A stretch of 64,000 nucleotides of DNA from a virus, in IMG/VR virus record IMGVR_UViG_3300003872_000001, positions 1-64,000 of that record. One strand, 5' to 3'. Position 1 is the stretch's first letter, and each line of letters opens with the position of its first letter. A program made the translations under genes and the position numbers. Shown here in pieces: positions 26,987 through 35,865 of the stretch. The notes beneath the pieces are model-generated. The model ran no database searches, was not told the DNA's origin, and saw only the letters and a list, made by a program, of their open reading frames with translations.

Positions 26987-27175
26987 ATGAGCTATCCAAC
27001 TAAGAAAGACATTATCGCCTTATTAGATAGTGTAAATACAAAAGAAATAACATTAGCATCTAGGGTAACCACGTTAGAAGCTGAAATTAAAAAACTTAGA
27101 ATGGAACTTAATATTCTCCAAAACAATACATGCTTGGATGATACCATGAAATTTATGTTCAAACCTATGAAATAA
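26987..27175 (+). CDS. Small coiled-coil protein
   Basis: A 62-residue protein with a strong RBS (AAGGAGGT). A heptad-like segment spans residues ~15-46 (VNTKEITLASRVTTLEAEIK, then KLRMELNILQNN), indicating a short coiled coil. It is positioned between fibre genes and the 27199 gene. It may be an oligomerisation or chaperone-type accessory; that is not established. Confidence 0.68.
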   Translation: MSYPTKKDIIALLDSVNTKEITLASRVTTLEAEIKKLRMELNILQNNTCLDDTMKFMFKPMK

Positions 27176-27198
27176 ATATTCATTAAGGAGTATATAAT

Positions 27199-27774
27199 AT
27201 GAGTAATATTATGAAGGTAAATAGCAGCAATATGATTGCGTTTAGTGCTAAAGACGCATATGGTGCTGATTTTAAAGTTAACATTTTTGATATGAAAACT
27301 GGTAATGTGATTATTAAAGATGCACCTCTAATTGAAGGAGTAGAACCAATAACTGCGGCAGCTACAACTATTTCTGCTAATCAAGATGTTAGTATGAATA
27401 AAATAGTTGTAGCAGATGCAACAATATATACACCGGGAGATAGAGTTAGTATAAGTAATAATATTTATAGGATTCAATCTACAGATACTACTACGAATAC
27501 TTTAGTGTTGAATAAAGGATTAATAGTAGCTGCTACAGCTAAAGATGCAGTTACTAAAGTTGGCAATTTAAGTGCCTTTTATGTTGAGTTATATGTTACG
27601 AAAATAGGGTTCTTTTTGATTCAAGCTAGGGATAGCAAATTCGGGTTACAATATACAGAATCAGTAGATGTTCGTAGCGTATTACTTGACGAGACATTAA
27701 GTCAAATCGGAGGTAATGTGGATCAAGTTATGGAAGAAACAAAATCTTCTTTTGGATTCAGAATTGTCATTTAG
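27199..27774 (+). CDS. Virion-type protein sharing a domain with next gene
   Basis: A 191-residue beta-rich protein. Residues ~50-165 (GDRVSISNNIYRIQSTD...LVLNKGL...FYVELYVTKIGFFLIQARD) align by eye with the amino-terminal region of the 505-residue protein that follows (GDTILVSGNYYVVTSID...FGLNKDL...YKASATVSTVGDYVVVMSN). The two are therefore paralogous in that domain, probably by tandem duplication. A head or tail decoration or fibre-base role is possible. RBS AAGGAG precedes the ATG. Confidence 0.65.
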   Translation: MSNIMKVNSSNMIAFSAKDAYGADFKVNIFDMKTGNVIIKDAPLIEGVEPITAAATTISANQDVSMNKIVVADATIYTPGDRVSISNNIYRIQSTDTTTNTLVLNKGLIVAATAKDAVTKVGNLSAFYVELYVTKIGFFLIQARDSKFGLQYTESVDVRSVLLDETLSQIGGNVDQVMEETKSSFGFRIVI

Positions 27775-27856
27775 ATTTGGCTTTAATAAACGTTAGGTCT
27801 AGTTAGAACCTTATCTTAGATTAAATTTAACAATTAAAAATAAAAAGGATTTTAAT

Positions 27857-29374
27857 ATGTCTAGTATTAAAAAAGCTGGCGTCGCGTTTGACGTATTTGT
27901 AGATACCTCTAAAGATATCTTAGGTAAACCGTCTGGTTTTTCTGGTAAAATAATCTCTAATTCAACTGGTGCAGAAATTACTTTGCCAACATTTACTGAA
28001 GTTGTTGAAACTATAACTGCTGCAAGTACAACTACATCTGCTGCGGCTGCAATAGGTTCTAGAACACTTCCTGTATCAAGTGTAACTGGGTTCGAATTAG
28101 GCGACACTATTCTTGTATCTGGTAATTATTATGTTGTTACATCTATAGATTCTAATGCTAAAACATTTGGTCTTAATAAGGATTTAGAAGGTGCTATAGC
28201 AGCTAGTGCTGCAGTTGATAAAGCTGGCAACACTGGTACATATAAAGCTTCTGCTACTGTAAGTACAGTTGGTGATTATGTAGTAGTTATGTCTAACTAT
28301 GAACTTGGTATGGGTAATGTTTCATATCCACTAACTATCGAAAGTGCTAATATCGACGATGTTAAAGGTGTAGTTGACGCAGTACAAACTGATGTTACCG
28401 CTATCCAAAGTAAAGTAAATACTCTAAGTACTACAGCATTAGCTGATATAAGTACACAAATTTCATCTGTAGATAATGTTGTTAGTAATATCAAAGGTAT
28501 GCTAGATGGTGCTCAAGATGTTATACTTACTATTAATGGTGACGAAACAGCAAAACTTGTTGTTGGCGATACTGTAACTGGTAATACTTCTAAAGCATCT
28601 GGTATAATCAGTGCATCTACTTATGATTCAAACACTAGTCTTACTACAATCACAGTTAATAATGCAACTGCTGCATTCTCTGCTGGCGAAACATTAAGTA
28701 ATGGTAGTGCATCTACAACTGGTACTATACAAAGTATTATTAATGATGCTATCAATGATGTTTTAACTTTTGTTAAAGATATTAATAATGCACTAACTAC
28801 TGGTGGTTCTTCACTAGCTGCTCTACAATCATTGAATGATAATATAGAGTATATGCTACAAGGTAGTGCAAAACTATCTGATGGTTCAGCTAACCCTCTT
28901 GCTGGTATGGGTCTAAATGATATCATAACTGCAATCGCTGCTGTTAAAGCTGATACTTCTGCTATTCGTACATTGGCTGAAGATTCTGCATATGGATTTG
29001 CTGCTATAAGAACTGCTGTTGATAATGGTAGAAATTCAATCGAAAGTGCAATCGCTGCATTAACTGATACTAGTGTAGCTACTTCATTAATTTCTAAAAT
29101 TAATGCTGCTGAAACAGCAATTGCTGCTAATGCTTCTACTCTAGGTGATTCTGTATATGGTCTTAGTGCTATCAAAACTGAACTTGATACTTTAAGTGCA
29201 ACATTTGCTAGTGGTGGTTCTATTGAGAAACAACTCACTAATCTTGAATCATACACTCAGAACTTGTCATCTGCTATCGCAGCACAAACTGCTCATATCG
29301 ATGGTAAATTTGCTGATGTTATGACTGGTATTGACAAACTTGGTGCTAGAACTAGTTACAAAGTTTTTGCTTAA
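27857..29374 (+). CDS. Virion-type protein with Ala/Ser/Thr-rich helical region
   Basis: A 505-residue protein. The amino-terminal ~155 residues carry the beta domain shared with the 27199 gene. The remainder is low in aromatic residues and rich in Ala, Ser, Thr, Ile and Asp, with long helical stretches (VKGVVDAVQTDVTAIQSKVN, SAIRTLAEDSAYGFAAIRTA, TQNLSSAIAAQTAHIDGKFA) that look like trimeric coiled-coil shaft. A glycine-containing insert (VVGDTVTGNTSKASGIISAS) lies near residues 235-290. Such proteins are often long, thin tail fibres or whiskers. Codons look well used, consistent with high expression. It ends at the perfect hairpin 29381-29402. Confidence 0.65.
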   Translation: MSSIKKAGVAFDVFVDTSKDILGKPSGFSGKIISNSTGAEITLPTFTEVVETITAASTTTSAAAAIGSRTLPVSSVTGFELGDTILVSGNYYVVTSIDSNAKTFGLNKDLEGAIAASAAVDKAGNTGTYKASATVSTVGDYVVVMSNYELGMGNVSYPLTIESANIDDVKGVVDAVQTDVTAIQSKVNTLSTTALADISTQISSVDNVVSNIKGMLDGAQDVILTINGDETAKLVVGDTVTGNTSKASGIISASTYDSNTSLTTITVNNATAAFSAGETLSNGSASTTGTIQSIINDAINDVLTFVKDINNALTTGGSSLAALQSLNDNIEYMLQGSAKLSDGSANPLAGMGLNDIITAIAAVKADTSAIRTLAEDSAYGFAAIRTAVDNGRNSIESAIAALTDTSVATSLISKINAAETAIAANASTLGDSVYGLSAIKTELDTLSATFASGGSIEKQLTNLESYTQNLSSAIAAQTAHIDGKFADVMTGIDKLGARTSYKVFA

Positions 29375-29380
29375 TCTTTC

Positions 29381-29402
29381 TACAGGAGCAATTGCTCCTG
29401 TA
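29381..29402 (+). terminator. Palindromic hairpin
   Basis: Perfect 22-bp palindrome (TACAGGAGCAAT and its complement), 7 nt after the stop at 29374. There is no long T run, so it may terminate weakly or stabilise the mRNA 3' end. Confidence 0.6.
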
Positions 29403-29472
29403 CACTATATTGATAGTACCGAGGTATAAAGCATATTTAGCTAGTATCAATATTAATTAAAAAGGAAGGTAT

Positions 29473-30309
29473 ATGCAAAAGTATGAAATGCTTGAGAGGG
29501 GACAAACTAATGTAAAGGTTACCACGAATGCTCCTGGCAATTCTTTAATTGTATATAAATTAGCCGAAGATAGTAACGGTAAGGTAATCTTAACTAATAT
29601 AACTGAAACATATCCAGTCGTTATTACTATTGCTCATGGGTTATTTTCACAATATTTATTAAGTGCTCCAAGTGAAGATTGTTATTTATTATGTTTACTA
29701 AATGGAATGCCTAAGTTCTTTCGGGTAGGTACTCCTACTCTTAGAGCTTTCATATATAATGGAGTTAGTGGTGCGACTATACCATATAGACTTTTAGATT
29801 TTAATGGTAATATTATACAAAATTCAAATCTAACTGAAATAGGAAATGGTATATACTGTATGAAACCAGATGACGTTGGTGATTACATATTAGATATACA
29901 AAATATGGGACCTGTTCCAATACATACTCCATATATTATAGATATGGCTGGTATGTCCGGTAAGATCATATTTCAAAAAGATACTTGGGCAATATTAGCT
30001 ATCCCTAAATCTAATACTAGAATAAATGATATTATTACAGATATTGAAAAGAAATATAATATTAAAGGTAATACCATCTTTAATATATTTTCAGCTTATC
30101 CTGACACTTCTCTACAAGAAGGTGAAATGTTAGATTTCATACCAGGAGTAACTTCAATAACAAGTAAATATAATTTTCCGTTAGTAATAAAAGATATCGA
30201 TAAGGGCGTGGAGATTGTCGGTTTTTGGTGTAAAACCTTAAATTACCAACTTAAAGATAGTGACGGTAATGATGTACCTGATTTAATAGAATATGAATGG
30301 TATGCCTGA
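29473..30309 (+). CDS. Putative virion structural protein
   Basis: A 278-residue protein with RBS AAAAGGAAGG. It is beta-rich, with short strands (SLIVYKLAEDSNGKVILTN, AFIYNGVSGATIPYRLLDF, YCMKPDDVGDYILDIQNMG) resembling Ig-like or carbohydrate-recognition-type modules. No family was recognised. It lies in the tail/fibre region and ends just before the strong hairpin at 30311. It is probably a baseplate or fibre-linked component. Confidence 0.6.
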   Translation: MQKYEMLERGQTNVKVTTNAPGNSLIVYKLAEDSNGKVILTNITETYPVVITIAHGLFSQYLLSAPSEDCYLLCLLNGMPKFFRVGTPTLRAFIYNGVSGATIPYRLLDFNGNIIQNSNLTEIGNGIYCMKPDDVGDYILDIQNMGPVPIHTPYIIDMAGMSGKIIFQKDTWAILAIPKSNTRINDIITDIEKKYNIKGNTIFNIFSAYPDTSLQEGEMLDFIPGVTSITSKYNFPLVIKDIDKGVEIVGFWCKTLNYQLKDSDGNDVPDLIEYEWYA

Positions 30310-30310
30310 C

Positions 30311-30379
30311 AACTATAGTCACTAGGTATTAACCTAGTGACTATAGTTATATATTATGTCTTTCTAGCTTATTAGAAAG
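30311..30379 (+). terminator. Strong hairpin plus second short hairpin
   Basis: A 17-bp perfect stem (30311-30327 with 30332-30348, loop ATTA) directly after a stop codon, then a second stem CTTTCTA...TTAGAAAG at 30360-30379. Together they probably end the 29473 transcript. Confidence 0.78.
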
Positions 30380-30423
30380 AGGCTCTATGTGTAAAATTTA
30401 AACAATTATAAAAGGATAGTATT

Positions 30424-31029
30424 TTGTTAGTACAATATAATATATGCGGTAATCTAACCGTTAAAGGAAAACCAGTTACAGCTACATACACTGTGAAAAA
30501 TCTTGATACTAATTTTATTAGTAAGGCCTACATATCAGCAAAAGGTTTTTATAATATAAACTTAGCTAATTTTCCTAACAAACAATTTAAAGAAGGTGAT
30601 GTCATATCTATAGAATTTAAGTACATAGATAATGACGGAGTTAATTATTATACTAGGATAGCTGTAGCTATAAGTAGTCGTCTACACATTAATGTGATTG
30701 ATGTAATACTCGTATCTAATTGGGATCATACGTCACAAATAGATATAACTTCATTATATCCTGGTAAAATAAAAGTAAATTTTATAGCTAATATGTATAC
30801 AACTATCTTATTTAAATTGTATTATAAGTATAATAATAAGTATCAAGAAGTGGAATCTGGTACTATAACTAAATCATCTATCACCATGTTAAATTTTCCC
30901 TATAGTGGTAAATTTATGTTAGTTGGTTATGTATTCTACGAGTCTAGTTTATTATCATATTCACAAAAAGAATTTGATATAACTTCAGCGGATACAGCAA
31001 ATAGTAGACATTATATAGAATGGGAGTAA
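30424..31029 (+). CDS. Putative virion protein, TTG start
   Basis: A 201-residue protein starting with TTG at 30424, preceded by AAAAGGAT 7 nt upstream. No other in-frame start nearby fits the protein's beta-rich opening (VQYNICGNLTVKGKPVTATYTVKNLD), which resembles a carboxypeptidase-regulatory or Ig-like fold. The body has further strands and an aromatic-rich segment. It has a 3-nt gap to the next gene, so they form a unit with 31033 and 31448. Likely a tail or fibre component; no family identified. Confidence 0.6.
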   Translation: MLVQYNICGNLTVKGKPVTATYTVKNLDTNFISKAYISAKGFYNINLANFPNKQFKEGDVISIEFKYIDNDGVNYYTRIAVAISSRLHINVIDVILVSNWDHTSQIDITSLYPGKIKVNFIANMYTTILFKLYYKYNNKYQEVESGTITKSSITMLNFPYSGKFMLVGYVFYESSLLSYSQKEFDITSADTANSRHYIEWE

Positions 31030-31032
31030 ATT

Positions 31033-31416
31033 ATGAGATATAGCGAAAATGAGCATGCGATTTTAGTGGGTCAATTTAGTCCAAATGAAACTGTAAAGAT
31101 ACGTATATTAGATTTAGAACATGATTTAGAAATATCATTAATAAACAATATATGTAACGAAAGTAATACTATTCCCGGTATTTATTTATGGGATACAAAG
31201 TATATAGATACTAGTAAAATAAGTACATATATTAATTTACTATATGAAATGACTGATTCTAATAATAATAAATATTATGGAAAGTTTGTATATGGCGGAT
31301 ATGTGGATAAACTCATAACAGATATGCTAAAATTATCAGATAATTCTGGTACATCTACAGGATCTACAAATGATATTATTTTAAAATTAGTTAAAGTAAT
31401 CAATGCAAGAATATAA
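31033..31416 (+). CDS. Small virion-type protein
   Basis: A 127-residue protein with RBS GGGAG. It is beta-rich at first (HAILVGQFSPNETVKIRILDLE, GIYLWDTKYIDTS) and helical at the end after a Ser/Thr/Gly linker (SGTSTGSTNDIILKLVKVINARI). That architecture, a small beta domain with a terminal helix, is common for tail accessory proteins. No known family. It is in the middle of a three-gene unit. Confidence 0.6.
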   Translation: MRYSENEHAILVGQFSPNETVKIRILDLEHDLEISLINNICNESNTIPGIYLWDTKYIDTSKISTYINLLYEMTDSNNNKYYGKFVYGGYVDKLITDMLKLSDNSGTSTGSTNDIILKLVKVINARI

Positions 31417-31447
31417 TTTTTTGAATACAACAAAATAAGGATATAAA

Positions 31448-32425
31448 ATGGTAGCTATTAGAATAACTGATTTAGATTTACCTACAGGCGTCAAACATAC
31501 AGCTACAGATTGGCAGATAGCTACTGACCCATTATTTAGTAATATAATTTTAGAGTCTTTAGATGATACTAAAAACTTGACATCTATAATGTGGACTAAT
31601 ATACTAGACCCAGATAATAAGTATTATGCTAGGGCTAGAAGCCTTTTAAATACTGGCTGGACTATATGGGGTAATTTAGATATTTTCATCCCTAAAGATG
31701 TTTATACTATTGATAATAATATAGATATGCCAGGAACAGTCACACCACCTACTATTAAAACTAATAGCTTAATCAATAATCATATACCCACTATGTTTAC
31801 AATAACTGTTAGTGATTTTAATACTACTGGTACTGCGATACATACCGCTACTAGTTATATCATTACAGATATAAATGGTAAGTATGTTTGGTCTAACATA
31901 TATAATGAAGTTGATAAAGACAGTATATTAGTAGATCAACCTATTTTGAAACGAGGAAATGTCTATCTTATTAAAGCAGCATTCCATACTTCTAGCGATG
32001 ATGTCTCACAATTTTCTACATTAGCTATACATGTTGTAAAACAAGAAGTTATGATAGTGGGACCTAATTATGATTTCAATGTAACTATTCCTAATGTACT
32101 TAGATTTAAATATCTTTGTGATGCTACCTCTAGCATATGGGATATATATGCTGTAGAAAATGATGGATTAACTAAAGTAACATCAATCCATAGCATGCGT
32201 GGTGATCCACATAGTATAGTAATTCCACCTAATAGTTTAAAAACTGGGCAAATTTATTATGTAGGAATTGAGATTACTAAAACTGACGGTACTAAATATC
32301 CGATTGCATATGATGAAATTAGTACTTTCTACAGTGGAGCAGAGTCTAACGTTAACATTCATAACGAAACCAATACTTTCTATATAGAACCAAAATCTAA
32401 TACCAATATACCTATCGGCGGATAA
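31448..32425 (+). CDS. Virion protein with fibronectin-like repeats
   Basis: A 325-residue protein. Three fibronectin type III-like modules are suggested: each has a TxxxWxI-type strand (ATDWQIATDPLFSNIIL, ATSYIITDINGKYVWSNI, SSIWDIYAVENDGLTKV) and a YxARA/YLIKAAF/YYVGIEI strand about 30-50 residues later. Such modules are frequent in phage tail and fibre proteins and can bind sugars weakly. RBS AATAAGGAT precedes the ATG. It ends at a bidirectional hairpin facing the endolysin gene. Confidence 0.65.
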   Translation: MVAIRITDLDLPTGVKHTATDWQIATDPLFSNIILESLDDTKNLTSIMWTNILDPDNKYYARARSLLNTGWTIWGNLDIFIPKDVYTIDNNIDMPGTVTPPTIKTNSLINNHIPTMFTITVSDFNTTGTAIHTATSYIITDINGKYVWSNIYNEVDKDSILVDQPILKRGNVYLIKAAFHTSSDDVSQFSTLAIHVVKQEVMIVGPNYDFNVTIPNVLRFKYLCDATSSIWDIYAVENDGLTKVTSIHSMRGDPHSIVIPPNSLKTGQIYYVGIEITKTDGTKYPIAYDEISTFYSGAESNVNIHNETNTFYIEPKSNTNIPIGG

Positions 32426-32440
32426 TTCATTATACCTATA

Positions 32441-32474
32441 TTTACACTAGTAGCTTATAAGCTACTAGTGTAAA
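32441..32474. terminator. Bidirectional terminator
   Basis: A 14-bp perfect stem (TTTACACTAGTAGC with its complement, loop TTATAA) between the convergent fibronectin-like gene and the endolysin gene. Same CTAGTAGC core as other hairpins. Confidence 0.83.
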
Positions 32475-32483
32475 ATAAAGTAT

Positions 32484-33008
32484 CTAAACCCTTTTCATCC
32501 ATCCACTAAAGAATTTTTCTTGTTTAGGATTTCTTTTTACGATATTATAATATCGCATAAACTGTAATCCACTAATTACTTTTAGTAAAGATGGTTTATC
32601 ATAACTTTCCAATGAATGTAAAGCTTTTAAGGTAGTGGGACCCGCAAAGCTATCTACTGTCATATCAGGAAATAATTTCTGATTTCTATTCATTAGGTTT
32701 AAAGCTTCTTGTAAAAACTCTGCAGCAGACCCTACACCTTGGTTAACAGCTGAATCAAACAATTCTATAGCTAATTTATTACTAAACTCACCAATTGTAG
32801 TTAAGTTCATATGTTTAGTATTCCAATAATTATCATAATATATTTTCTTAGCGTCAGCTAATGTTAAATTTTTAATATCTAAATTTGGATAATCCGCTTT
32901 AGCTATTCCATATTTTGTTTCGCCGCCTGGGTCAGTTGGGTCATTTACATAACCACCTTCAAATCCTATTATTACCCCAAATGCTTGGTTGTATAATTCT
33001 GAATCCAT
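32484..33008 (-). CDS. Endolysin, GH108 lysozyme-like muramidase
   Basis: A 174-residue protein. It has the GH108 (secretion-activator) signature GFEGGYVNDPTDPGGETKYGI at residues 15-35, with the likely catalytic glutamate Glu17. A central KIYYDNYW segment and a carboxy-terminal peptidoglycan-binding part (DSFAGPTTLKAL) complete the family architecture and usual length. There is no signal peptide or SAR helix, so it would need a holin to reach the wall. It cleaves peptidoglycan of Gram-negative hosts at lysis. It is transcribed away from the holin/spanin cluster at 24344-25367, on the opposite strand and about 7 kb away. Confidence 0.9.
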   Translation of the reverse strand: MDSELYNQAFGVIIGFEGGYVNDPTDPGGETKYGIAKADYPNLDIKNLTLADAKKIYYDNYWNTKHMNLTTIGEFSNKLAIELFDSAVNQGVGSAAEFLQEALNLMNRNQKLFPDMTVDSFAGPTTLKALHSLESYDKPSLLKVISGLQFMRYYNIVKRNPKQEKFFSGWMKRV

Positions 33009-33111
33009 GTGTGTTCCTTTATTATTTGTCCGACTTAGAATAACTAAGCGGATAGATTGTGTAAGCAGGTTTCACTGCTCAATGAACTATTGAAACTTTG
33101 TATTTCCTTCT

Positions 33112-33477
33112 TTAAAATCTAAATGATTCACTATCTGCGCCAGTGTCATTTTCTTCAAATGCAATATGTTTATCGTCATTTATGTTTTCTTTAATAGGTG
33201 CATTCTTAGGGAATGGTAAGCTGAATACCATCTTCTCATCTGGTAGTATTCCTGGCTGTCTATCTTTGCCTCTACCCACAATTAATTTCCATTTTCGTTT
33301 AACACTAACTTTAGTTAGATATAATTCGAGATCTACTACTTGGTCTAGTTGTCTGGAACCTTGGAAGTAACCTTTATTTGCAACTTCATTAATAAACTCT
33401 TTTCCTTTAATGCCACCTCGTAACAAACCTTTAGCTTCAGTACTAAATTGATGATTAGTAATGGTAAGTATTTTGTG
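33112..33477 (-). CDS. DnaB-type helicase, exon 2 (C-terminal)
   Basis: Reading upstream of the first possible start (TTG at 33426) the frame stays open and encodes HKILTITNHQFSTEAKG, the conserved DnaB-type segment with the Gln-bearing NHQ motif that follows Walker B. It continues into LLRGGIKGKEFINEVANKGY and DQVVDLELYL, with WKLIVGRGKDR near the end. These belong to the carboxy-terminal half of a RecA-fold hexameric helicase and match the missing end of the 33904-35061 product. The splice boundary near 33477 is inferred from a G just upstream and the resumption of homologous protein sequence. Spliced protein: about 508 residues. Confidence 0.85.
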   Translation of the reverse strand, partial: HKILTITNHQFSTEAKGLLRGGIKGKEFINEVANKGYFQGSRQLDQVVDLELYLTKVSVKRKWKLIVGRGKDRQPGILPDEKMVFSLPFPKNAPIKENINDDKHIAFEENDTGADSESFRF

Positions 33478-33903
33478 CCTTTTTATTCTATATGTATCGT
33501 TACTACATATACGATTAGTTGGTTTATAACATTATCTTCATAATGTAACTAATCAGCTAGTACTCTCATACTAGAGTAGACTATATCATGATCTGTTATT
33601 CAATTAGATAACAGACCCTCTACATTTCGTCTTTAAGGGGACCATACCCCACCACTTGGCGCTACTCCCGTCAGGGATAGTCGTTGAACTCACACACTCC
33701 TACTAGAGGATAGTTCTCACTATTTAAGGTGCTTCGCTGCGTCGATTACCTACATATCCTACAAGGTTTTTACGATGCCTATTGACTATATTACGTCATA
33801 GGTATTACAGTCTATTTCTAGCTGTAAGTCGTACTTGTTGGCTTTAAGGGTTCCCCGCAATTAGAAGAGTTTGCATATAATGTCACCACTATATGGGCCT
33901 AGA
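33478..33903 (-). ncRNA. Group I intron in helicase gene
   Basis: Read on the minus strand, this ~425-nt stretch has group I core elements. There is a P-like element AATTGCGGGGAACCC followed by TTAAAGCC, then an R-like element GTTCAACGACTATCCCTGA with CGGGAGTAG (P7 side), and an S-like GATATAGTC. It interrupts the helicase reading frame exactly where the conserved protein sequence breaks off. There is no internal endonuclease ORF. The core is nearly identical to the plus-strand intron at 41466-41954. The exact 5' and 3' ends are approximate. Confidence 0.85.
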
Positions 33904-35061
33904 TAAATAAGCCGAGCTAAAATTCCTAACTCTATTAAATAAGTCTAGTACATCATTACCAGTTGGACCTGAAGTAACACATCCGGTTGTTGGTAACTTA
34001 TATAAGTAATCTATTAACATAGCATGGATTTCATATCCATTTGCTTCTAATTCTAATACTTTATTAAATAAAGATTTATAAGTCCACTCACTTGGGTTAA
34101 CTCTCATCATTTTAACATGATAACCATTTACACTTAATCTCTTTCTAATGTAAGATGCTACTTCAGCACCAGTAACTTTAGTTAGATCTGGTAATTCATT
34201 ATTTTCGTTATAATATAAATATCTATACATAAATTCTGTAAATACTTCACTATCATCTTCAAAACTTATATATAATATAAGTGGCTTCTTAGTCGGATCA
34301 TCTAAGGCTGGTTTATTATGCATAGCGAATTGCATAAACAAACTCTGCATAAACCCAGATTTATAATTATGTTGTAATGCTGCTATCATACACATAATGC
34401 CACGTCTGAATCCATTTTGTGTCATTTCATTAAGTTCTTTCCATCCACTTAATAGCTTACCTCCTTCAACTTTTTGGTTTTTAACTTTATTTAATACTGC
34501 ACCTAATCCATTTTCATCACCAATATCTAATTCGTCCATGATACCAGGATCCTTAGTTCTCGCTTTAAGAGATAATGCTTCTAGTGCAGTTATTAATTTT
34601 TGTGTATAAGCTGTAATGGTATCACCGTCTAATTTACCCGTTCTCATTTGATATGATGCCTTACTTATAGTAGCTTTCAGTTTCTCCTCTTTATAATAAT
34701 TATTAATAAGATTTCTAATACTAACTACTGTTCTCTTAAGGCTAGCTTGTGAAAATTCATTATCAATAGCATTTGTTACAATTTTACATAGATCTGGTTT
34801 ATTCTTAAATATTAAATTAATACTTTGTAATAAAGAAACTTTATCATAATTATCAGGATTATTTAATAGATCTAATATTAGATGTTTTAAGTCATCTTCT
34901 ACACTACCGTCACCACCTATGAACTGATTATCCCTATTGTCACTGGTAAAGACAGATAAGACTGTTCTTACTAGGTCTTTACTATCGCTAGTATCATTCT
35001 CTATTTCTTTCTCTCTATATAAAAGAGTTAACATCTTTATTAATATCTCTAGTTTAGACAT
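33904..35061 (-). CDS. dnaB: DnaB-type replicative helicase, exon 1
   Basis: An exon of about 385 codons. The unspliced frame runs on into the intron and stops at 33889 after LSRPI. The amino-terminal ~190 residues are helical, and the ATPase core follows. A Walker A-like stretch (IAALQHNYKSGF) is less canonical than in bacterial DnaB. A DDSEVF segment follows, and Walker B is hAMLIDYLYKLP near residue 355. With exon 2 the product is a hexameric replicative helicase of ~508 residues that would unwind phage DNA. RBS AAGGAATT precedes the ATG, and the 144-nt region upstream is divergent with the head genes. Confidence 0.85.
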
Positions 35062-35205
35062 TTTAATTCCTTGTACTTTTACTATTTTTACTAATAAAAT
35101 AAACTATTCATACTTTTTTGTTAAACTAATTATATGTGAATATTTAAAATTAGGTAGTTATAGCGATTTATTTGAATAAAAGAATAAAACATAATAGGAG
35201 TTAAT

Positions 35206-35847
35206 ATGACGCCACTATCATCACCACTTTCAGGGACACTTTATGGTCCTGGTAAAACAGGCCGGCAATTGATATATGAAACACCAAGTGTTGTTTATAT
35301 ACCAGATTTTTTATCATCTGCATTAAATATTAATACCTTAATAGATATAGCAGGTATTGGATTTCAAATGGATAAACGTTTTTATACGTATGATAATGTG
35401 GCTAGAGAAGCTATAATAAAGATATTTAATGCTAAACTTTCTAAATATGATATTAGTAGCTTTATAAGTATAAATCAATATCTATACGAATTCATAAATA
35501 ATAGTAGACCGCACCTTATGAATAATTTAGTTGATTTTTTAACTAACGGAGAGCTTAATGACTTCCGTACTATACCTGGTAGTAATGATAAAGAATACTT
35601 AGATGTATTAAATATTCTAAAAAGTTCGAATACTATGAGTGAAAATAAAAATGACATTTATAACTTTATTCATGCAGATGGTATAATATTTGTTATTCTT
35701 CACGAAGGTTTTAGTAATTTAGTAATAGACAGTAACGATGGTCTTCAATCATTTCGGGAAGACCTACTTAATAGTATGTATAGTAATTTTAATGATGAAC
35801 AAGTTAGTTCAACTAGATTGTTCAAAACGTTCTTAAAAAATAAATAA
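35206..35847 (+). CDS. Unknown protein, first gene of the capsid unit
   Basis: A 213-residue protein with RBS AATAGGAG. It opens with a Pro/Gly/Ser-rich segment (TPLSSPLSGTLYGPGKTGRQ) and is then mainly helical. There is no recognised domain. It lies 18 nt before the major capsid protein gene, in the same direction. In phiKZ-type genomes a small virion-related gene often sits here, so a head-assembly role is plausible but unproven. Confidence 0.65.
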   Translation: MTPLSSPLSGTLYGPGKTGRQLIYETPSVVYIPDFLSSALNINTLIDIAGIGFQMDKRFYTYDNVAREAIIKIFNAKLSKYDISSFISINQYLYEFINNSRPHLMNNLVDFLTNGELNDFRTIPGSNDKEYLDVLNILKSSNTMSENKNDIYNFIHADGIIFVILHEGFSNLVIDSNDGLQSFREDLLNSMYSNFNDEQVSSTRLFKTFLKNK

Positions 35848-35865
35848 AAAGTGAGGAATCAGAAT

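Noticed and set aside
28621-29256. Minus-strand 211-codon ORF inside the virion gene
   Set aside because: Shadow of the Ala/Ser/Thr-rich plus-strand gene; no ribosome site and hydrophobic low-complexity content.
33009-33111. tRNA-like fold between endolysin and helicase exon 2
   Set aside because: Some short stems exist, but no T-loop, anticodon arm or acceptor pairing of tRNA could be drawn.
33143-33370. Plus-strand ORF opposite helicase exon 2
   Set aside because: Overlaps conserved coding on the other strand and has no initiation signal.
33112-33426. Independent small gene starting with TTG at 33426
   Set aside because: The frame is open and conserved upstream (TITNHQFSTEAKG), so it is a helicase exon, not a separate gene.
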